Below the pieces are notes generated by a model. The model was not told the DNA's origin, ran no database searches, and worked only from the letters and a program-made list of their open reading frames with translations. This document shows positions 1 to 8,548 of a stretch of DNA of 64,000 bases, one piece after another; the first letter of the stretch is position 1; the number at the start of each line of letters is the position of its first letter. The stretch lies in assembly GCA_016702415.1 (NCBI GenBank), contig JADJEA010000001.1:1221001-1285000 (forward strand), read 5' to 3'. The DNA comes from Nostocoides sp. GTDB taxonomy: Bacteria > Actinomycetota > Actinomycetes > Actinomycetales > Dermatophilaceae. A program made the position numbers and the translations under genes.

Positions 1-891
1 GCAGCCCGATGCCCGATTCGGGGGTGCCGAAGGTCGGCGACCCGGACTGCATGTCGATATTGGACAGGAACGATCCGAAGACGACGGGGCAGCCCGGCCG
101 GATCAGCTGGGTCAGGGCGATGCCCGAGAGTGCCTCGGTGATCTGCTGCACGAGGGCGGCGGGGATGGTCACCGGTGACATCGCGCCCATGAGGATGAAG
201 GGCGTCAGGACCACCGGCTGCGCGGCCTTGCAGTACTCGAAGAGCGCATCGAGCATGCGGTCGTCCCAGCGCAGCGGTGAATTGCAGTTGATCAGGAGAT
301 CGACACCGGGGTCTGCTCGATCGCCGCACGGCCACCGAAGAGGATCTCGCCCATGGCGATGGTGTCGCGCGCGTTGACCCCGGAGACGACATTGCCCATG
401 TAGATCTTGTCGGTGAGCGTCTGCAGCGCATACGTCATATCGAGGTGGCGGCTGTCCAGTGGCGCGTCATTGGGTTCACACACCACGCCTCCGGCCGAGT
501 CGAGCACGCCGAAGGACTGCGAGAGGCGGGCGAAGTTCTCGAAGTCGGCCATCGTCCCGTCTCGGCGCACTGCTCCCTCGCGGACGAAGGGCGGCCCGTA
601 GACCGCGCCGAAGACCATGGCGTCGCCGCCGATGTGGACATTGTTGGCGGGATTGCGCGCCTGCATGTCGAATTCGCGGGGTGCCTTGGCCACCTGTTCC
701 AGGACGAACTCGGGGTCGAAGAACACCGTGTTGTCGACGACTCGCTGGCCCGCCTCGCGGAAGAGCCGCAGCGCTTCCTCGCTCATGAACTCCACGCCGA
801 CCTCGCTGATCAGCCGGCGCCACCCCGCGTCGAGGGTGGCCATCGCGTCCTGGCTGAGGATCTCGTAGCGCGGCATCGTGTTGCGGAACAT
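1..891 (-). CDS. MttB-superfamily corrinoid methyltransferase (partial, frameshifted)
   Basis: This is the N-terminal part of a trimethylamine/betaine methyltransferase (MttB superfamily, TIM barrel), which moves a methyl group from a quaternary or tertiary amine to a Co(I) corrinoid protein. The start at 891 (MFRNTMPRYEIL) follows an AAAGGA site at 898-904. The first frame stops at 292-294 after TPVSIS. The next frame at once continues with LINCNSPLRWDDRMLDAL and VLTPFILMGAMSPVTIP, typical of the family, to the window edge. One missing G beside 295-296 restores a single frame. The region that carries pyrrolysine in true MttB lies outside the window, so Pyl and non-Pyl types cannot be told apart. 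It is divergent from the IclR gene and next to its corrinoid partners. Confidence 0.85.
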
Positions 892-1020
892 CGGCGTCGT
901 CCTTTCGGCATCCGCGGGTGCGGGGTGCAGCCAGTGTCGGGGGTCGAGACCAGGAGGTGGTGTCGTGACTGTGACGGGGTGTCTTGACTGAGACGGGGGC
1001 CACATCCTAGCCTCACGATA

Positions 1021-1036
1021 TGGAATCGGTGTTCCA
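1021..1036. promoter_or_regulatory. candidate IclR operator between mttB-like gene and iclR
   Basis: The inverted repeat TGGAA-TCGGTG-TTCCA lies in the divergent intergenic region (892-1096). Its arms match the TGGAAA/TTTCCA half-sites known for IclR-family operators, with one extra spacer base. Its placement suggests the adjacent IclR protein controls both the methyltransferase and its own operon. This is a motif match only. Confidence 0.5.
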
Positions 1037-1096
1037 CACTGTGGGAGTCATGCGGGGAGACGGGGTGGGCGCATCCTGCGGCGCCCTCACGTCACG

Positions 1097-1888
1097 ATGA
1101 CCACCGACCACACCACGGCACACACCACGGCACACACCACTGGCACTCAGGCGGTGGACCGCGCCGCCGACCTCGTCGCCCTCGTGGTCCGGTCCCCGAA
1201 TCCCCTGTCGTTCACCGAGATCCACGCGCGGAGCGGACTGCCGAGATCGACGACGTCCCGGCTGCTTTCGGCCCTGGAACGCCAGGGCTTGCTGACCCGC
1301 ACGACATCGGGCAACTTCGTGCCAGGGTCTCTCTTCCTCGTGTATGCCGCGCGCAACCGCCCCGAGACCGCCCTCCTTCGCGCGGCGGAACCCGTCATGG
1401 CCTCCCTCGGCGCCTTGACCGGGGAGACCGTCAACCTCGCCGTCGCGCGCGGGCGCACCGTGGTCCAGATCGGGCAGGTCGACGCCCAGTTCGTGCTCGG
1501 TTCGCGCGAATGGATCGGCGTCGAAGTGCCGCCGCACTGCTCCGCCCTCGGCAAGGCTCTCTATGCGTATGGCGCCCTCCCCCTCCCCACGGGGCGCCTC
1601 GACACCCCGACTCCCCGCTCCATCGGGTATGCCGACGCCCTCGCCCGCGCCTGTGCCGGCATCCGGCGTGCGGGCGTCGCGACCGCGGTGGACGAACTCG
1701 AGATCGGCCTCGCCGCCCTCGCCGTCCCGGTCCTCGACGCCGACGGTCGCCCGGTCGCCGCCCTCGGACTCTCCGGTCCCGGCGGCCGAGTACTCGCCTC
1801 CGCCGACTCCTTCGCCGCCCTGCTGCGCGAGCACGCCCGTACGCTGTCGACCCGCCTCACCACACACACCCAGGAAGGTGCCGCATGA
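1097..1888 (+). CDS. IclR-family transcriptional regulator
   Basis: This 263-residue IclR-type regulator has a winged helix-turn-helix at about residues 18-75 (SFTEIHARSGLPRSTTSRLL) and a C-terminal effector-binding domain. That domain includes the family signature HCSALGKALYAYG near residues 147-158. The N-terminus has a short threonine/histidine repeat (HTTAHTTAHTT) coded by a repeated 12-base unit. Such proteins sense small organic ligands. Here the likely inducer is the methylated substrate of the cluster. The stop overlaps the start of the corrinoid-protein gene by 4 bases (ATGA), so it is the first gene of that operon and divergent from the mttB-like gene. An operator-like repeat lies at 1021-1036. 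Confidence 0.92.
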   Translation: MTTDHTTAHTTAHTTGTQAVDRAADLVALVVRSPNPLSFTEIHARSGLPRSTTSRLLSALERQGLLTRTTSGNFVPGSLFLVYAARNRPETALLRAAEPVMASLGALTGETVNLAVARGRTVVQIGQVDAQFVLGSREWIGVEVPPHCSALGKALYAYGALPLPTGRLDTPTPRSIGYADALARACAGIRRAGVATAVDELEIGLAALAVPVLDADGRPVAALGLSGPGGRVLASADSFAALLREHARTLSTRLTTHTQEGAA

Positions 1889-2556
1889 CCCCCGAGGAGA
1901 TCCTCACCGGCCTCTACGAGCAGACCCTCGTCGGCAATGGCCCCGAGGTGCTGTCGCTGACCAACCAGGCCCTCGAGATGGGGATGGCTCCCGGCACCCT
2001 GCTCTTCGACGCGCTCATCCCGAGCCTGGAGGAGGTCGGAGCCCGCTTCGAGCGCGGTGACTTCTTCGTCCCGGAGATGCTCATCGCCGGGCGCGCGATG
2101 GCGGGGGCTATGGAGCGCCTGCGGCCGCTCCTGGCCGACACCGGGGTGGAGACCATCGGCAAGTTCCTCATGGGGACCGTCCAGGGCGACGTCCACGACA
2201 TCGGCAAGAACCTCGTCAACATCATGTTGGAGGGCGCCGGATTCGAGGTCATCGACCTCGGCGTGCAGGTCAAGCCGGAGAAGTTCGTCGCCGCGATCGA
2301 GGAGCACCAGCCCGACATCGTCGGGTTCTCGGCGTTCCTCACCACGACGATGCCGATGTTCAAGGCCAACCTCAACGCCCTCGAGAAGGCCGGCCTGCGG
2401 GACCAGGTCATCGTCTTGGTCGGCGGTGCGCCGGTCACCCAGGAGTATGCCGACGCCGTCGGCGCCGACGGGTATGCCGCGGACGCCTCCGCGACGGTCA
2501 AGAAGGCGAAGGACCTCCTGGCCGGCAAGCGCGCCCTGGTCGGAGCGGCGCGGTGA
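1885..2556 (+). CDS. corrinoid (B12-binding) methyl-carrier protein, MttC/MtbC-like
   Basis: This 223-residue methyltransferase corrinoid protein has an N-terminal four-helix cap (about 1-90) and a C-terminal Rossmann-like B12 domain. The base-off/His-on motif DVHDIGKN starts near residue 102, so the lower cobalt ligand would be about His104. FSAFLTTT and VGGAPV complete the DxHxxG...S...GG signature. It would receive a methyl group from the MttB-like enzyme and hand it to the folate methyltransferase encoded next. ATGA overlap upstream and GTGA overlap downstream show tight translational coupling. The site AGGAAGG at 1871-1877 supports the start. Confidence 0.95.
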   Translation: MTPEEILTGLYEQTLVGNGPEVLSLTNQALEMGMAPGTLLFDALIPSLEEVGARFERGDFFVPEMLIAGRAMAGAMERLRPLLADTGVETIGKFLMGTVQGDVHDIGKNLVNIMLEGAGFEVIDLGVQVKPEKFVAAIEEHQPDIVGFSAFLTTTMPMFKANLNALEKAGLRDQVIVLVGGAPVTQEYADAVGADGYAADASATVKKAKDLLAGKRALVGAAR

Positions 2557-3464
2557 GCGCAGCGGCATACGCCCTGCGGGAAACGGTCATCCGGTCGGCG
2601 ACCAAGGAGGTCGTCATCGGTCACGACCGACCCTTCTGCATCATCGGGGAACGGATCAACCCGACCGGACGCAAGGTTTTCCAGGAGGCCCTGCGCGCCG
2701 GCGACCTCTCCCTCGTCACCAAGGATGTGGCGGCGCAGGTGGCCGGAGGGGCGGACGTCCTCGACGTCAACATGGGTGTCCCGCTGACCGACGAAGCGGA
2801 ACTCCTCGAGAAGGCGATCCGGCTCGTCCAGGCCCACACCGACCTGCCCGTGTGCATCGACTCCTCCGTCGTCGACGCGCTCGAGGCGGGTCTGGCGGCC
2901 TACCAGGGTCGGGCGTTGGTCAACTCGGTCACGGCCGAGGACGAGCGGATGGAGCAGATCCTGCCGCTGGTCAAGAAGTACGACGCCGCCGTGATCGCCC
3001 TGCCGAACGACGCCGACGAGATCCCGATGGACTGGGAGAAGCGAATCGAGTTGGTGGACAAGATCGTTCGGGTCGCCACGCAGGACTACGGCATCGCTAT
3101 CGACGACATCGTCATCGACCCGCTGGCCATGCCGATCGGTGCCGACGGGAGCGTTGGGCAGAGCGCCCTGACGACGATCCGGGAGATCAAGGCACGCTGG
3201 GGCCTGAACATGACGTGCGGCGCCTCCAATGTCTCCTTCGGTATGCCGGGCCGCCACGCCATCAACGCCGCCTGGCTCCCGCTGGCCATGGGCGCCGGTT
3301 TGACCAGTGCGATCATGGACGCCCGCACCCCCCAGGTCGTGGAGTCGGTCCGCGCGGCGGATCTCCTTCTGGGACACGACGAGTGGGGCGGCACGTGGAT
3401 CCGCAGGTATCGGGCGAAGCAGGCCGCGGAGCAGGCGGCCGCCGCAGCCGGGAGCGGTGCGTAG
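2553..3464 (+). CDS. methylcorrinoid:tetrahydrofolate methyltransferase (MeTr, pterin-binding)
   Basis: This 303-residue protein belongs to the pterin-binding methyltransferase family (AcsE, MtvA or MtgA type and the MetH folate domain). Visible motifs are IGERINPTGRK near residue 30, DVLDVNMGVPL, CIDSSV, NSVTAED and CGASNVSFGMPGRHAIN, which line the folate site of the TIM barrel. It would pass the methyl group from the corrinoid protein to tetrahydrofolate, giving 5-methyl-THF. The start is GTG, overlapping the previous stop (GTGA). Substrate direction is inferred from the gene order (methyltransferase, corrinoid protein, MeTr, activase). Confidence 0.93.
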   Translation: MSAAAYALRETVIRSATKEVVIGHDRPFCIIGERINPTGRKVFQEALRAGDLSLVTKDVAAQVAGGADVLDVNMGVPLTDEAELLEKAIRLVQAHTDLPVCIDSSVVDALEAGLAAYQGRALVNSVTAEDERMEQILPLVKKYDAAVIALPNDADEIPMDWEKRIELVDKIVRVATQDYGIAIDDIVIDPLAMPIGADGSVGQSALTTIREIKARWGLNMTCGASNVSFGMPGRHAINAAWLPLAMGAGLTSAIMDARTPQVVESVRAADLLLGHDEWGGTWIRRYRAKQAAEQAAAAAGSGA

Positions 3465-3475
3465 GCTGACCGGTC

Positions 3476-5565
3476 GTGACGACCCGCCCTGACGCCCCTC
3501 CGGCCGCCACATCTGACGCCACATCTGACGCCATGCCGAACCCCGCACCGGAGTCCGCACCGGAGTCCGCACCGGACTCCGCACCGGTCCCCGCGAGCGA
3601 GACCTTGCTGGGCGTCCCGGTGGTCGCTGGCGCCCAAATGCCCGCCACTGGCAATCCCGGCGGCAGCCTGCCCGACCCCGGTGCGCCGGGGGTGGACGGC
3701 ACCGGGCGCGTGACCCTGAGCTTCAGCCCCGTCGGTCGTGAGCACCGGGTGCCGCCCGGGGTCTCGGTTTTCGATGCGGCCTCGTGGAATGGCATCGCCA
3801 TCGACTCCACGTGCGGTGGCCACGGCACCTGCCGCAAGTGCAAGGTGCGGATCATGCGAGGCGCTGCCCCCATCACCTCGCACGACCGGCGGACATTTTC
3901 GGAGTCGGAGCTGGCCGGGGGATGGCGACTGGCGTGCCTCGTCCAGGCCGTTCGCGATCTCGACGTCGAGGTGCCACCACTGGTCACCCGGCCCAAGGCG
4001 GCCACCGTGGGCGTGGGTCGTCAGGTCATCCTGCGCCCAGCGGTCCAGAAGCGCTATCTCGAGCTCTCCCACCCCCACCTGGGCGATCAACGAACCGACC
4101 TGCGGCGGCTCCTCGACGCGATCGACGATCTCGACCTCCATCCCGATCTCCATGCCTTGAGGCGCATGCCGAAGGTGTTGCGGGAGAGCGACTTCAAGGT
4201 CACCGCGGTGATCGTGGACGAGACGCTCATCGACGTCGAGGGCGGGGACACAACGGCCCAGCGCTATGGCCTGGCCATCGACCTCGGGACGACGACCGTC
4301 GTGGCGACTCTGCTCGATCTCGCGACGGGGACCCCGTGCGCGGTCGCCTCCATGCTCAACCAGCAGCAGCCGTTCGGCGGGGACGTCATCACGCGGATCA
4401 GTGCGACGATGATGGATCCCGAGGCCGCGGGACGATTGCGGGCGGCCGCGGCGCGGACCCTGGCCGAACTCGCCGACCAGGTGCTCACCGAATCCGGTGT
4501 CGCTGCGGCGAACGTCTACGAGGTGGCCGTCGCCGGCAATGCGACGATGGTCGCCCTCCTCCTCGGGATCGATCCCGAGCCCCTCGGCGTGGCGCCCTTC
4601 ATCATGACCCACGACCACTTCCCGGTCGTCCACGCGAGTGAGATCGGTCTCGACCTCCATCCCGGCGCCCGGGTGCAGCTCTTCCCCGCGCTCGGCGCCT
4701 ATGTCGGTGGCGACATCGTCGCCGGGATGCTCGCCACCGGGATGGACCGCGACAAGCGAGCGCGCCTCTTCGTCGACGTCGGCACCAACTGCGAGATCGT
4801 CCTCTCCGACGGCGAGCGGCTGGTGGCGACCGCCGCACCCGCGGGCCCGGCCTTCGAGGGCGGTGCCATCCGGCGGGGGATGCGGGCCGCCGACGGCGCG
4901 ATCGAGGTCGTCAAGCTCGGCAACCCTGCCCATCCCGGCGCGGCCATCACACCGGGCGACGCCGTCGAACTCGGCGTCATCGGTGGCGGCGAACCGGTGG
5001 CCTGTGCGGCTCGGGGTTGGTCGACGCGGTCGCCGAACTCGTCCGGGTCGGTCTCCTCGACCACAGCGGACGGTTCGTTCCCGACGACGCGGCACTCGCC
5101 ATCGCCCCAGCGCTGGCCGACCGGCTGACCAAGGTCGGCCTGGAGCGCGTGTTCATCCTGCACCGACCCACGCCCGACGCCGCGCCCGAAGACTGTGTCT
5201 TCCTCTCGCAGCGCGACATTCGCGAACTCCAGTTCGCCAAGGCGGCGATCGCCACGGGGTGGATGTTGCTCTGTGAGGAGATCGGGCTGGACCCGGCCGA
5301 CATCCAACAGGTGCTCCTCGCGGGCTCCTTCGGCTCCTATCTCTCGCCTGCCGCGGCCATCCGAATCGGACTGGTACCCACGCTCTCGGTGCTGCGCATC
5401 GTCTCCGCGGGCAATGTCGCGGGGGAGGGAGCCAAGATGGTCCTCCTCTCCTCGCGGGAGCGCGCCGGGGCCGACGCTTTGCTCGAGGAGGTGCAGTATG
5501 TCGAGCTCTCCGACCGCGCCGACTTCAACGACCGCTTCGTCGAGCAGCTCGCCTTCCCCGGCTGA
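3476..5565 (+). CDS. corrinoid protein reductive activase (RamA/RACE-like, DUF4445), frameshifted
   Basis: This is an ATP-dependent activator that re-reduces Co(II) corrinoid to Co(I). The N-terminus has a Pro/Ala-rich linker (APESAPESAPDSAP), then a plant-type 2Fe-2S ferredoxin domain. The motif is DSTCGGHGTCRKCK with a fourth Cys in LACL, first Cys near residue 113. A linker and an ASKHA ATPase follow (AIDLGTTTVVATLLDL, VAGNATMVALLLG, FVDVGTNCEIVL). The frame breaks at 4999-5000: adding one G there joins GVIGGGEPV to LCGSGLVDAVAEL, and the reading continues to 5563-5565 (RNFVEQLAFPG-like end). This is probably a base-call error in a GG(G) run; if real, the C-terminal ATPase half is lost. 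The start is GTG. Confidence 0.88.
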
Positions 5566-5623
5566 GCCCATCGGTCGCGACGGACGGATTCCGGCCGACT
5601 CGGCCGACTATGTGGGCTCGGTG

Positions 5624-5673
5624 GACTCGGTGGACCACCCGGACTCAGCCGACTCGGTGGACCACCCGGACTC
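5624..5673 (+). repeat. 27-base direct repeat upstream of the DUF1638 gene
   Basis: The 23-base segment at 5624-5646 recurs at 5651-5673, a 27-base period equal to 9 codons. In the DUF1638 frame it reads DSVDHPDSA-like twice. The in-frame period hints that the protein could start further upstream, for example at GTG 5612, with an acidic repeated N-terminal tail. Confidence 0.75.
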
Positions 5674-5677
5674 GACC

Positions 5678-6304
5678 ATGCGGCCGATCGGGGTGGATCG
5701 CACCGACCGGGTGGCGGTGGTGGCGTGCGGGGCGATCGGCATACACATCGGCGAGATCGCGCGCCGGCGGGGATGGCCGGTCGACGTCCACCCGCTGCCC
5801 CCGCTCCTGCACAATCACCCGCACCGCATCGCCGGCGAGGTGGCGGCGGTCCTCGAGGGGTGGGCCGAAGGGGTGCGCGCGGCATACGGAAAAGTCGTTG
5901 TGGGGTATGCCGATTGCGGCACCTACGGGGCCCTCGATCGGGTCTGCGCGCGATGGGGGATCGCGCGCCTGCCGGGCCTGCACTGCTATGACCTCTTCGC
6001 CGGGGCCGACCGGATCGAGGGGTGGCTCGCCGAGCAGCCGGGGACCTTTTTCCTCACCGACTTCCTCGTCAAGTCCTTCGACCGCACCGTATGGCGCGAA
6101 CTCGGGCTGGACCGCTATCCACAGTTGCGGGAGGACTACTTCCGGCACTTCACGCGGGTGATCTGGCTGGCGCAAGAGCCGACGGGGGAGCTTCGCGCGG
6201 AGGCCGAGCGGGTCGCGGACCGCTTGGGCCTCCCACTGCTCGTGGTCGCGACCGGCGACGGCGCGGTGGAAGCGGCGCTCGGGGTCCTCATCGACGGGAC
6301 GTGA
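5678..6304 (+). CDS. DUF1638 domain protein
   Basis: The product has about 208 residues from ATG 5678. It matches DUF1638, a family of unknown biochemical role often encoded beside corrinoid methyltransferases. Conserved-looking features are VVACGAIGIHI at the start, VVGYADCGTYGALDRVC in the centre, LHCYDLFAG, and FFLTDFLVKSFDRTV. Several cysteines could bind metal or corrinoid, which is inference. The start is uncertain: the frame is open upstream through a 27-base repeat, and GTG 5612 is an alternative. It is the last gene of the plus-strand one-carbon operon and converges on the MetF-like gene. Confidence 0.8.
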   Translation: MRPIGVDRTDRVAVVACGAIGIHIGEIARRRGWPVDVHPLPPLLHNHPHRIAGEVAAVLEGWAEGVRAAYGKVVVGYADCGTYGALDRVCARWGIARLPGLHCYDLFAGADRIEGWLAEQPGTFFLTDFLVKSFDRTVWRELGLDRYPQLREDYFRHFTRVIWLAQEPTGELRAEAERVADRLGLPLLVVATGDGAVEAALGVLIDGT

Positions 6305-6312
6305 GAGCAGAG

Positions 6313-7146
6313 TCAGGAGTCGGCGAGCAGCCGTTCGCGCCACGCCTGGGTCTCGGCGACCTGGTTGAAGGTGAACAGGTGCAGCCCCTCGACCTTCATG
6401 GTCGGGTCCGCAGCGACCCGGGCGATCCGGCGCACGAATCCCTCCGGGCTGTAGCCGGGCGCGGCGATCCGCGCGAAGACGCCCTTCTGCTTGGTCAGGA
6501 ATCGAAGGGACTCGCCCACGCCGACTTTCGTGCCCATGGTGAGCAGCTTCGTCCGTTCGACCGGCCCGGGCAGCCCGATGACGATCGGTATGCCGACCCC
6601 CCGCTTCCGCACGCGGGCAACCCATTTCGCGGTACCCGCCGCATCGAAGGTCATATTGCTGACGATCTGGGTCGCATGGCGGCGCTTGTCCCACATGGCC
6701 TGGATCGTCACGTCGTCGTCGATCGTCGGGTGCGACTCGGGATAGCCGGTCACCCCGATCGTCGTGAACGGGTGGTCCATCGTCGCCAGGTCGTCGAGGA
6801 GATCGACCGACGACTGGTAGCACCCCTGGTCGGGCGTCGCATCGCCTCCGGGGACGAAGATGGCATCGATGCCGGCGCCGGCGAGCCGCTCGACGATCTC
6901 GCGAAGTTCGCTGCGGCCGTGGACCATTCGTGCGGCGAGGTGCGGCACGACGCGGTAGCCGGCGCCCCGCAGCCGCTCCGCCGTGGACAGAGTCACCTCG
7001 AGTGGCTTCACGGGCGAGGCAGTGACAGTGACGGTCGTGTCGCGTGGGACCGACGCCAGGACCCTGTCCTCGATCGTCGTCGTCGGGAGGATCTCGAACC
7101 TGGCCTGCCGGAGCAAGCGCCGCATCGCCTCGCTGATGTTGCTCAT
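6313..7146 (-). CDS. MetF-like methylenetetrahydrofolate reductase
   Basis: This 277-residue single-domain TIM-barrel protein of the MTHFR family is shorter than housekeeping MetF (about 295-310). Recognisable segments are VTVTASPVKPLEVTL, YRVVPHLAARMV, IFVPGGDATP, TIGVTGYPESHP, QIVSNMTFD, and GLHLFTFNQ near the C-terminus. Beside a corrinoid methyl-transfer cluster it would oxidise 5-methyl-THF to methylene-THF, so the methyl group can enter one-carbon metabolism. That direction is inference. It faces the operon tail to tail, with 8 bases between the two stops. Confidence 0.87.
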   Translation of the reverse strand: MSNISEAMRRLLRQARFEILPTTTIEDRVLASVPRDTTVTVTASPVKPLEVTLSTAERLRGAGYRVVPHLAARMVHGRSELREIVERLAGAGIDAIFVPGGDATPDQGCYQSSVDLLDDLATMDHPFTTIGVTGYPESHPTIDDDVTIQAMWDKRRHATQIVSNMTFDAAGTAKWVARVRKRGVGIPIVIGLPGPVERTKLLTMGTKVGVGESLRFLTKQKGVFARIAAPGYSPEGFVRRIARVAADPTMKVEGLHLFTFNQVAETQAWRERLLADS

Positions 7147-7245
7147 CGCGCAACAGGTCTCGTTATGTGCTGCATGATGGGGGGAAGCCTAGGGGTGTCC
7201 GGGTCGGCTCACAAGGGATTCGGGAGGGGCGCCCGCGAGCGGGGG

Positions 7246-7368
7246 GTGATCACCGGGAGAGCGACCGGGGGGACGGTCACCGGCGGAGGGTGACCGGGGG
7301 GAAGGTCACCGGGCGGGAGGGTCACCGGCGGGTGGTGACCGGGGGGAACGTCACCGGGCGGGAGGGTC
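7246..7368. repeat. short interspersed GGTCACCGG / GGTGACCGG repeats
   Basis: About eight copies of GGTCACCGG or GGTGACCGG-like units, separated by G-rich spacers, fill the gap between the MetF-like gene and ackA. GGTCACC and GGTGACC are reverse complements, so the tract can fold into alternative hairpins. It may act as a terminator for ackA or be simple slippage product. No gene is seen in 7147-7366. Confidence 0.7.
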
Positions 7369-8548
7369 AGCCGCGCAAGAGGGCCATGGCCTCGCGGGCG
7401 ATCTGGAGTTCCTCGTTGGTCGGGATCACGTATGCCGCGACCCCGCTCCCATCCGTCGTCACCCTGGTCTCACCCCGGGCGTCGTCGTTCGCCGCGCGGT
7501 CGAGTTCGACGCCGAACACGGTCAACCGGGACAGGACGGCAGCCCGAAGGGCCGCGCTGTGCTCGCCGATGCCACCGGTGAAGGCGAGGGCATCAAGGCG
7601 GCCCATGACCGCGGCATACGCGCCGATGTATTTGACCAACCGGTGCACGACGACGTCGATCGCCGCGATGGCGTCGGGCTCACCGGCGGCCGCCCGCGCC
7701 GAGACGGTGCGGAAATCGTTTTCTCCCGCAAGCGCTTTGAGACCGCTTGCCTTGTTGAGGGCGGCGTCGAGTTCGTCGATGGTCAGCCCCGCGGTCCGGG
7801 CGAGGTGGAAGGGGATGGCCGGGTCGACATCGCCACTGCGGGTGCCCATGACCAGGCCTTCGAGTGGGGTCAGGCCCATCGACGTCTCGACGCTCGCGCC
7901 GTCGAGGACGGCGCACGCGCTGCACCCGTTCCCCAGGTGGAGGACGACGACAGCCACGTCGGTGCGCCCGAGGATCGCGGCGAGCCGGTGCGACACATAC
8001 TGGTGCGAGGTCCCGTGGAACCCATAGCGGCGGACGTGGTAGGTCTCGCGCCAGTCGGGTGGCACGGCATACGTATAGGCGGCGGGCGGGAGGGTCCGGT
8101 GGAAGGCGGTGTCGAACACCGCGACGTGCGGGACCCCGGGGAAGCTGGCCATCGCCGCCCTGATGCCGGTGATATTGGCCGGATTGTGCAGCGGCGCAAG
8201 GGGAGTCAGGTCGTGCAGGGTGGCCAGGACGTCGTCGTCGATGACCGTGGCGGCCTGGAATCGTGTCCCGCCATGGACGACGCGATGCCCGACCGCGACG
8301 GGAGGGTCGGTCTCGAGATCGGGTCCATGGTCGGCGAACGCCGCCGCCAGGAGGGCGAACGCCGCCGCGTGGTCCGGGATCGGCCGGGTCGCGCTGAAGT
8401 CGGCACCCCCGGTTGTATGCCGCGCCCTCCCCTCCCGTTCGCCGATCTGCTCGATGAGCCCCGACGCGAGGACCGCGGCCGAATGCACGTCCAGGAGTTG
8501 GTATTTGACCGATGACGAGCCGGCGTTGACAACCAGGACGCGGCTCAT
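7367..8548 (-). CDS. ackA: acetate kinase
   Basis: This 393-residue acetokinase catalyses acetyl phosphate + ADP to acetate + ATP. It shows LVVNAGSSSVKYQLLD at the N-terminus, GHRVVHGG, VAVFDTAFH, RRYGFHGTSHQYVS, HLGNGCSACAV, TSMGLTPLEGLVMGTRSGDVDP and the C-terminal FTGGIGEHS adenine-binding motif. Length is typical. The start overlaps the stop of pta by 4 bases (ATGA), so both are translated from one message in the order pta-ackA. The pair provides ATP from acetyl-CoA or acetate activation. Its place next to the one-carbon cluster may be chance. Confidence 0.98.
   Translation of the reverse strand: MSRVLVVNAGSSSVKYQLLDVHSAAVLASGLIEQIGEREGRARHTTGGADFSATRPIPDHAAAFALLAAAFADHGPDLETDPPVAVGHRVVHGGTRFQAATVIDDDVLATLHDLTPLAPLHNPANITGIRAAMASFPGVPHVAVFDTAFHRTLPPAAYTYAVPPDWRETYHVRRYGFHGTSHQYVSHRLAAILGRTDVAVVVLHLGNGCSACAVLDGASVETSMGLTPLEGLVMGTRSGDVDPAIPFHLARTAGLTIDELDAALNKASGLKALAGENDFRTVSARAAAGEPDAIAAIDVVVHRLVKYIGAYAAVMGRLDALAFTGGIGEHSAALRAAVLSRLTVFGVELDRAANDDARGETRVTTDGSGVAAYVIPTNEELQIAREAMALLRG

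Noticed and set aside
292..296. In-frame stop in the MttB-like gene as readthrough or pyrrolysine
   Set aside because: The stop is TGA, not TAG. Its position is far before the known Pyl site, and the family sequence continues in a different frame, so a frameshift is the explanation.
4990..5010. Programmed ribosomal frameshift in the activase
   Set aside because: No slippery heptamer or downstream pseudoknot is seen. The break is one missing G in a GG run, like the others in the window.
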